Assembly: GCA_024349245.1 (NCBI GenBank)
Contig: JALDNG010000039.1
Coordinates: 969,001-1,033,000, forward strand
Reading direction: 5' to 3'
Origin: Neodontobutis hainanensis
Taxonomy: Eukaryota; Chordata; Actinopteri; Gobiiformes; Odontobutidae
Length of the DNA stretch: 64,000 bases
Part shown: positions 57,566 to 64,000 of the stretch, piece by piece
How positions within the stretch are numbered: the stretch's first letter is position 1
Layout: each line of letters opens with the position of its first letter
The notes under the pieces: model-generated
Database searches by the model: none
Told to the model about the DNA's origin: nothing
The model's input: the letters and a program-made list of their open reading frames with translations, nothing else
Position numbers and translations under genes: made by a program

Positions 57566-57965
57566 GGTGAAAATTATTTTGCATCCACACATCAATCTGT
57601 TCGATGCAGTGACACAGTGAATGGATTGGTCCATTTTCACCTGCTGTGAGTGAAATGTACATCTGAGTGTCATCTGCATAATTATGGTATGATACACCAC
57701 AGCTGTGTATTAACTGGCCTAAAGGAAGCATGTAAAGATTGAATAATAGAGGTCCCAAGATAGACCCCTGTGGAACTCCACATGTCAGGGCCATTTGGTC
57801 TGATACACAGTTTCCAACCGAAACAAAGTACTTCCTGTCTTCAAGATATGACAGAAACCATTTAAGAGCAGTTCCAGAGATACCTATCCATTCCTCTAAT
57901 CTTTGTGACAGGATTTCATTGTCCACTAAGTCTACAGGGGTGAAGCAGTCTAACATAAATATTTT
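57550..57965 (-). pseudogene. L2-type RT fragment
   Basis: Minus-strand frame with LEEWIGISGTALKWFLSYLE, LTCGVPQGSILGPLLFNLYM, YHNYADDTQMYI and IEQIDVWMQNNF: the RT palm with an intact YADD. Further minus-strand reading below about 57,560 is antisense Rex3 and not part of this protein. Confidence 0.82.
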
Positions 57966-58392
57966 TATAGAGGCTTTCTTTTGTGGAGCTACCCACTTGC
58001 GGAACGCTGCTTGTCTTTTTTAATTGGTTAATATTGCCATCGCCATGGTAACTCTTACACACACTCTACAGACAAATGAGTTGCACTGTTTTGGCTTTAT
58101 GATTTGTTAAGAAAGACCGACATTCTGAACTGTAATGGGCAAAATGGGTACATTTGAGTGCGGGACAAAGAGCTTAAAACTGGGACTGTCCTGGTTAAAT
58201 TGCATATGGTGACATATTAGGCTGGATTAAAGTTATAGAACAAAACGGGGCACCACTCTAGCTTGAGTACAACTTAAAGGCTCCTAGGCCTATTTAGAAT
58301 AAAGGATGAGACTTTTCTGATTTGTAGGAACTTGTGCATAGGTAAAAAAAAAAACAACCATACAATGACATCACATTAAATATGGTATATTG
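57966..58392. other. Unassigned stretch
   Basis: No recognised feature. Confidence 0.35.
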
Positions 58393-59534
58393 CAGACATA
58401 GGGACTTTAGACTTGGCTGTTTTTATTACTATTGATTAGACAAAAAATAAAATACTTGAGACTTGACTCGGATTTGGAAGTTAAAGACTCAGGACTTGAC
58501 TTGAGACATAATGACTTGAATAACTTGAGCGTTAATCACATAATGTTTTCAGTTTGAATTTAAATATATAAATTATTTTAAAAATAAAGTTGACCCAGCT
58601 GGAGTGCAGGCCGGGAATAGTGTTGTCATGACTGGATGACGACACTATCATCAGTCATGTCCTCTTGTACCTTACGCACACCCCACCCTCTTAGATCTGA
58701 TATCACATCAACATGACAGCCGGAGGGGTCCCGAGGGTCAATCGCTTTCAGCTTCAACAATTATTCCCAAAATGGAAAAAGGCGTACAGCGCGGTTCAAG
58801 ACATGCAACATTAAAATCACAGACAGCCAGACGACAACCTCCAATTTCGTCGGTCATTTGAAGAGCCCTTCTACTCTGTAAGTACTGGTCAGTTTGTTAA
58901 TGTTATCTGGTTAGCTGGTAGTTAGCTAATGTAATAATAGTTAAAGTAGCCACTGGCCATTAACCATCATAACGTGTTGGGGAAAAATGTGGGCAAACTA
59001 ATTTTGATTTATTTTTTTAAAGATACTTTCCTAAATCTGAGTGATACGAAACAAAAGTTTGCCACCTGAACACACATACACACCGAAAAATGACTCGATT
59101 CTACAATGTTAAAGGGTTCGTTCACCCAAAAATGAAAATTCTGTCATTAATTACCTCATGGATGGTAAGTTGTTATTTGTTTTATGGACTCAATGCTGAA
59201 AATTTTAAACATTTCAAACACTGTTTGCAGAAGTGAAAAATAAATAATTTTATGAAGTTACAATTTTGTTTGATTGTATTTTACTGAACATGAGTATTTA
59301 TAATGCAAATCCAAATTATTGTAATTTACTGACAGTTACTTATATCTTGTCTTTTCACTTTATTAAGATCAAATTTTGCAGGTAAAATTACAATTTAGAA
59401 GGTGACTTGACTTGGACTTGACTTGACCTACTACAGGACTTGACATAACCTGTGACTTGACTTAACTTGCCCAGGAAAAAAAATACTTGGGACTTACTTG
59501 AGACTTGCACATGTGTGACTTGGTCCTATCTCTG
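58393..59534. mobile_element. hAT-like element, 1.14 kb, with BED-finger remnant
   Basis: The ends CAGACATAGGGAC and GGTCCTATCTCTG are imperfect inverted repeats starting CAGA, and the subterminal regions are full of GACTTGACTTG-type repeats, as in a hAT family common in fish. 58,760-58,870 has a decayed BED-finger region (KITDSQTTTSNFVGHLKS). No transposase core. The flanking 8-mers do not match, so the target duplication is lost or the ends are slightly off. Confidence 0.65.
59105..59165 (+). repeat. MITE end fragment nested in the hAT-like element
   Basis: TTCACCCAAAAATGAAAATT and TCTGTCATTAATTACC match the end of a very common fish MITE. Only this end is present. Confidence 0.6.
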
Positions 59535-61029
59535 TTTTTTTGAGTATAATTGCGGGATTAAGAAGAGATAATTACTGGGTAATAATGAAGAAAAACAACA
59601 AGAAACGATAGGATATTTCTTTATGACTAGAATAATAAAACAAAAGCCGGGTATTATGGGACTGCTAAAAGTGTCCCAGATCAGAGAGAGACGCCAACTC
59701 ATACGGTATGTCAAGGCTTACTTTGTTCGAAGCGGGGACGGGAAGATGGCCAGGATCCCTTGATAGCAACGTAACCAGATCCGTGGTCTGAATCAGATCG
59801 AGGTCCTTGCGATTCAAAAGCAGATCTGCAGGTTTCCACTAGAGGTGCGTGCACGTCCCTGCCATTCCTCTCTCATGGAACCTCTTAAACGGTAAGGGCA
59901 CTTTACAAACTGTAAAAAATATGTACATATATATAACTATGTACATATATATACAAAAGATGTATATAATATATATAAAAGATGGAGCTAAGTTTTTACT
60001 ACGTGACAACTCTGCGGGGGATCGGCCTTCACTGGCTTGGAGAAGAAGAGCAGTAGGCTACCTAGTACCTACGTACGATCACAAGGTCAACAATCCTTGC
60101 TACACAGAGTTTTATTTTCAGTGTTTGCATTAGTGCTGATGAACAAACGCTCACTGTCACAGCTCTCTGATTTATGATAAAAACAGTACATTACTGTTGC
60201 TGTGCTTGCGTTCTCTCTTTCTCTGTCTCTCTTCAGGTGGCTGTCCACCCTGAGCTGGGGTCTCCTGGATTCTCTCTCTCTCGATAAGTGCTGCTCACAA
60301 TGAGTGTTTTTTTTTTTTTTTTTTTTTTTTTGCTAAACTAAAGAGTATGGTCTGGACCTACTATAAATGTAAAGTGCCATGTGTCAAAGTCTATGCTTTT
60401 TGCTCATACTATATCAGACATCTGTTTTGTTTAATGCCACCTTTAAATCGAACAGTGCACTGCTTCATCTCAACTGACTTCTGCAGCAGCACTGACCCCT
60501 GATGGCAATAAGCATAAACACATAACACCAAAGAGGACCAGCAATAAAGTTGAGGAAACTGCTGGTAAAAAAGACTGACATGGTTCTAGCCTGAACCATT
60601 ATCACTTTATGAATTTGGTTATTACAGTTTATTAACTTAGTTAATACAGTTTAAGACAACAGTTAACAAAAAGTAAGATTTCAGTGCTTGCTTTTTCTGA
60701 AATGATTAGTAGGATATTGTATTGAAGCCAAATTGGTTTCAGGGTTTGCTTTTCCTAAATAAAGCAGCCACACAAGAGATTGTTATTATTATCATCAAGG
60801 AGCATAAAAGACCACTTCATTATTTTGTGTGTGTGTATATATATATATAGTAAATATAAATCTAAGCACCTCTAATTTGATGATCAAATAGACATCAACA
60901 TCAAATCAATCCATTCCTACCAACAGAGTGTGGCCTGTGAGAGGTACCACTAGAAAGAACTTTTCAAGCACATAAACAGATTTATATGACTTCTAATTTT
61001 CTCTTTCCTCACATTACCCTGACTTACTA
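59535..61029. other. Unassigned stretch
   Basis: 59,977-60,020 is a short copy of repeat X (GAGCTAAGTTTTTACTACGT). A poly(T) run sits at 60,309-60,331 and a GT/AT microsatellite at 60,825-60,850. No coding sequence seen. Confidence 0.4.
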
Positions 61030-61330
61030 TTCATACTAGGGTAACTCAAAGTGCTTTACAAAAATAAAAGACAAGTACACAGACAAGTTTTAGAAAAAAA
61101 AACATGCGTAAAATATAGAATAAAAATTTAAAGACGACGAGTGCAGCTAAAACACTTTCAGTTGTCTTTATTGGATGTAGGCAGAGCTAATGAGGAAGGG
61201 GTTTAACCTCCCCTTGAACATTGTTAAACTTGAGGCTTGTTTCACTTCATCTGGGAGCCTGTTCCGGGTTTTCGCTGCATTGAAACTTTGTGGCTGAGAC
61301 TTCAGTATCCCTAATCCCAAAGGCCATGTA
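61030..61330 (-). mobile_element. L2-type LINE 3' fragment
   Basis: Minus-strand frame with LPDEVKQASSLTMFKGRLNP (RT C-terminus), then a 3' UTR related to 8,196-8,650. The CTTGCC tail itself is missing here. Confidence 0.72.
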
Positions 61331-61756
61331 CAATGTCTGCCTCTCATTTTCAGAGAGAAGAACTAAAATAACTAGATAAAAATAAACAAAACTATGTACT
61401 TCCCTAAACATGTCATGTGTGAAGAATATTGTTGTTCGAGTTTGATAAATAACCTATAATTTCATTGTATTTTCTGATAAACAATTATTTATAAAAAAAA
61501 ATATGCCTTATATTGTCTTCAAATACTATTGTATACCCACATTTTGGGAGTTATATATAGTAACACTTAAAATGCACTTTTATATGTCCAGTTGTTCAGA
61601 CAAAGAGTAAACCAGAAAAAGTCTGCCAACCTGCAGCCAAATAAATGTTGTAATTTAACGTTTTTATAAAAAACATACTGATTTTGACCAAAATACTCCT
61701 ACAACAGTGTTTCAAGGGTCAAATGTTACTGTCTGTCTCCAGATCTTCTTTGTGGG

Positions 61757-61894
61757 TTCACTTTGTCTTCCTTGTCCTCAGTTTGCCCTCTGTGTTCACT
61801 TTGTCTGCTCTGTGCTCGGTTTGCCCACTCTTTGCTCAGTTTGTCTATCATATGCTCAGTTTGTTTTTGTCGATCAGTTTGTCCTATCTGTGGA
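61757..61894. repeat. Degenerate minisatellite, about 20-bp unit
   Basis: About seven imperfect units of the form TCAGTTTGTCTnnnnTnTGC. Open frames across it are by-products of the repeat. Confidence 0.75.
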
Positions 61895-62654
61895 ATTAAT
61901 AAAATGAGTATAAAACTAACACAACTAAAGCACCTGATATGGATTCTACAGACCTCTCGATGCAGTGTGATTTTAATGTCATTAGGCACTTTTTAAAAAA
62001 ATTTGTTACTCGATTCTTTAAAATCTGTGTGTGTTTTTTTTATCCTTTTCATAAATGAATTAACTTTGCAACCGTCAATTAACCAACAGGCAAGAGGCTT
62101 TGATCCAAACCGTAAGATATTTTTTATAATTACAAGCCATTGTGTAAATATATTTTTGAACCGGCACTCCTCAGACAGCTGTCTACACGCGTGGGTCCTG
62201 GGGTTTCTAGGTTTTGGACAGAGCAGCGGCAGATTCAACAAGTTAGCTGTTAATTAAGAAAATAAGATAAATAAGTTAAAAGCGACCAGAGTCAAAAAGC
62301 AGAGTCTTCAGAAGGAAGTGAGGACGTCTAATGATGTGGTGAGTTGTGCTTTTGTCTGTTAATTTTTTTATTCTCTCGTAAACTAGGAACTTAGCATATT
62401 TGACCTCATTAGCTCAGGACATTCACGTAACATGTTAATTTGTGTAATTAAAAACTTGAAAAGGTGTGAAAGAGTGTTGGAAATGAGTGACAAATACATA
62501 GGTCTGTATAGTTCACGTTTTAAGCTCCGAGAGTCTGCTTTAGTGTCAGTTTCTGTGGGAAGCCTAAATACTGTCACAGAAATAATCATAAGCAAAATGT
62601 TAAAACACAGGAAAAAAATGTATTTTTAACATGTTTAAGATGATACCAGAGCAA
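61895..62654. other. Unassigned stretch
   Basis: No recognised coding or repeat feature. Confidence 0.35.
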
Positions 62655-63020
62655 CTGTTATCGTTTTAATTATTGGCAACAACTAATGCTAAAGAAATGT
62701 TCAGTGCATTTGTCCTCAGAGAAAGGACATAGATAAATTATGATGCATCTTTGTTTAACAAATATGTTTTGGTTTTAATTGGTGGTTTTGTATTTAAAAT
62801 GTTCTCACACATTTATAAATGAGCACATAATATTCAGGATTTCAGGCTGATGTTGATAAACAGACCTGGTCCTGAGCCTTATCCTTTTTGTCAGATCCAG
62901 TTTTATTGTGGCTCTTAATAAACTCCAGCCTTTTTTTTATTTTGTAGCATTTTACTTTCTTCTGTGAGCTGTCACTCAGAAACAATCCTCATGTAAACAA
63001 AGGAACAAATACAGAAGGAG
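62655..63020 (+). repeat. Dispersed repeat Y, copy 2
   Basis: Continuous match to the two halves of repeat Y at 35,465-36,150, without the repeat X insertion. Confidence 0.7.
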
Positions 63021-63244
63021 GACAGTGGATTTAATACATTTAACTTCACAGTGTTTAAGAGGCTGTAGGTGTGAAATGAATGGAACTTTACTTAAATAAA
63101 AGAATATTTCAACACATATCCTCATATCCTTTTTAGTTTAATTTTCTGTATCCCTCAAAATTAGGAAAGTAACTTTGTGGACCTCGACTGATTTTAATAG
63201 AAGACCCCTGATATATTGTGTTGCCTGCCTGCTATACTCATTAA

Positions 63245-63760
63245 GGTTTTAGAAGAAGAAGTTTTATTTGTATAACGCCTTTCCGTAGCTCAAGGTCCCT
63301 TTACATTTCACAAATACAGTACATACAAACACTTACATCTATATCTATCTATATACACACATCACATAATACATATAGTTGTGATTATCCGAAATGCTTG
63401 TTAAATAGATATGTTTTTACCTGGGACTTAAATGCACCCACAGATGAGATGTTTCGTAGTGTAAGAGGCAGCGCATTCCATAATTGAGAAGCATTTATGC
63501 TAAAGGACCTTCCACCAGCAGTAGACAGACAAAAACGTGGGATGGACAACAGGCCAAGTTCAGCTGATCTAAGGGACTGGACGGGGCGGTAAGGGGAGAG
63601 TAGGTCAGACAGATATTGGGGAGCAAGACCATATAATGCTTTGAACATTAGAAGCTATACTTTAAACTGTATACGTGATGCTACAGGGAGCCAGTGAAGG
63701 TCATGAAGCAGAAGAGTAATGTGAGCAGAGCGCCTAGTGGAGGTGAGAACTCTTGGTATT
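63245..63760 (-). mobile_element. L2-type LINE, RT C-terminus and 3' end
   Basis: Minus-strand blocks LLLHDLHWLPVASRIQFK, LYGLAPQYLSDLLSPYRP, GGRSFSINASQLWNALPL and FKSQVKTYLF are the C-terminal RT of an L2-type LINE, with one TAG near 63,658. The 3' end has a CGTTATACAAATAAAACTT terminus. It is 5'-truncated at about 63,760. Confidence 0.82.
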
Positions 63761-64000
63761 ACATCTGTTCGAATGCCTGTGCCACTTATGAGTGATTTTG
63801 TACTATACCAGGGTCACATATAGTTGGGGCCCTATACCTGAAATTTGCTTAGGGCTTCCTAATCACTAAGTCCGCCCCATGTGGGGATGATGGATTTTAT
63901 CTATTTACGTGCAAATTGTAAGTATAATTATATATATATATATATACACATGCTACAACACTGTGGCTAGACAGCAGACAGATGTGGCTTTAATGTATTA
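63761..64000. other. Unassigned end of window
   Basis: Contains a short TA run at 63,928-63,945; nothing else recognised. Confidence 0.4.

Noticed and set aside
61684..61989. Overlapping open frames on both strands
   Set aside because: Produced by the low-complexity minisatellite and its flank.

Overview
The window is nuclear DNA of a teleost fish. It is AT-rich, introns follow vertebrate GT-AG rules, and it holds elements typical of ray-finned fish genomes: a Rex3/RTE LINE, several CR1/L2/Rex1-type LINEs, tRNA-derived SINEs with a TAAATG tail, a sushi-like Ty3/gypsy element, and hAT elements with BED-finger remnants. I see no convincing single-copy host gene. Almost all recognisable coding sequence belongs to transposable elements, most of it broken.

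Layout. 1-5 kb: a decayed CR1/L2/Rex1-type LINE, directly abutted by a Rex3 copy whose 5' part is inverted. 5.7-6.9 kb: a decayed intron-containing MADF-BESS DNA-binding protein gene, then a SINE and a solo LTR (7.7-8.1 kb). 11.8-19.8 kb: a nested stack. A sushi-like gypsy element is interrupted by an L2-type 3' fragment, which is itself split by a nearly open Ty1/copia-like element (13,080-17,713), and separately by a 748-bp hAT element with a perfect 8-bp target duplication. 20-42 kb: mainly fragments (an L2 LINE at 22.3-24.0 kb, an internally deleted gypsy copy at 32.5-33.3 kb, TIR and foldback elements) in DNA I cannot assign.

42,892-54,490: the main object, an 11.6-kb DNA transposon. It has a perfect 6-bp target duplication (GTTACC), TAT...ATA termini and inverted repeats of about 0.8 kb. 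Two genes are divergently oriented. The rightward gene encodes a DDE integrase-like transposase, and the termini and duplication length fit the IS3EU superfamily as I remember it. It is broken by a 23-bp tandem duplication and small indels. The leftward gene is an 11-exon HECT-type E3 ubiquitin ligase whose splice sites and phases all join into one open 590-codon frame with the catalytic cysteine in place. Later insertions (a 518-bp solo LTR in an intron, a Rex1-type LINE and an L2 tail between the genes) show the copy is not new.

54.5-64 kb: more fragments, including a gypsy RNase H piece, an internally deleted Rex3 piece, L2-type reverse transcriptase pieces, a 1.1-kb hAT element with a BED-finger remnant, and a degenerate minisatellite.

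Functionally, the transposase and its inverted repeats are the mobility module of the 11.6-kb element. The HECT gene is a cargo or accessory gene whose open frame contrasts with the dead transposase.
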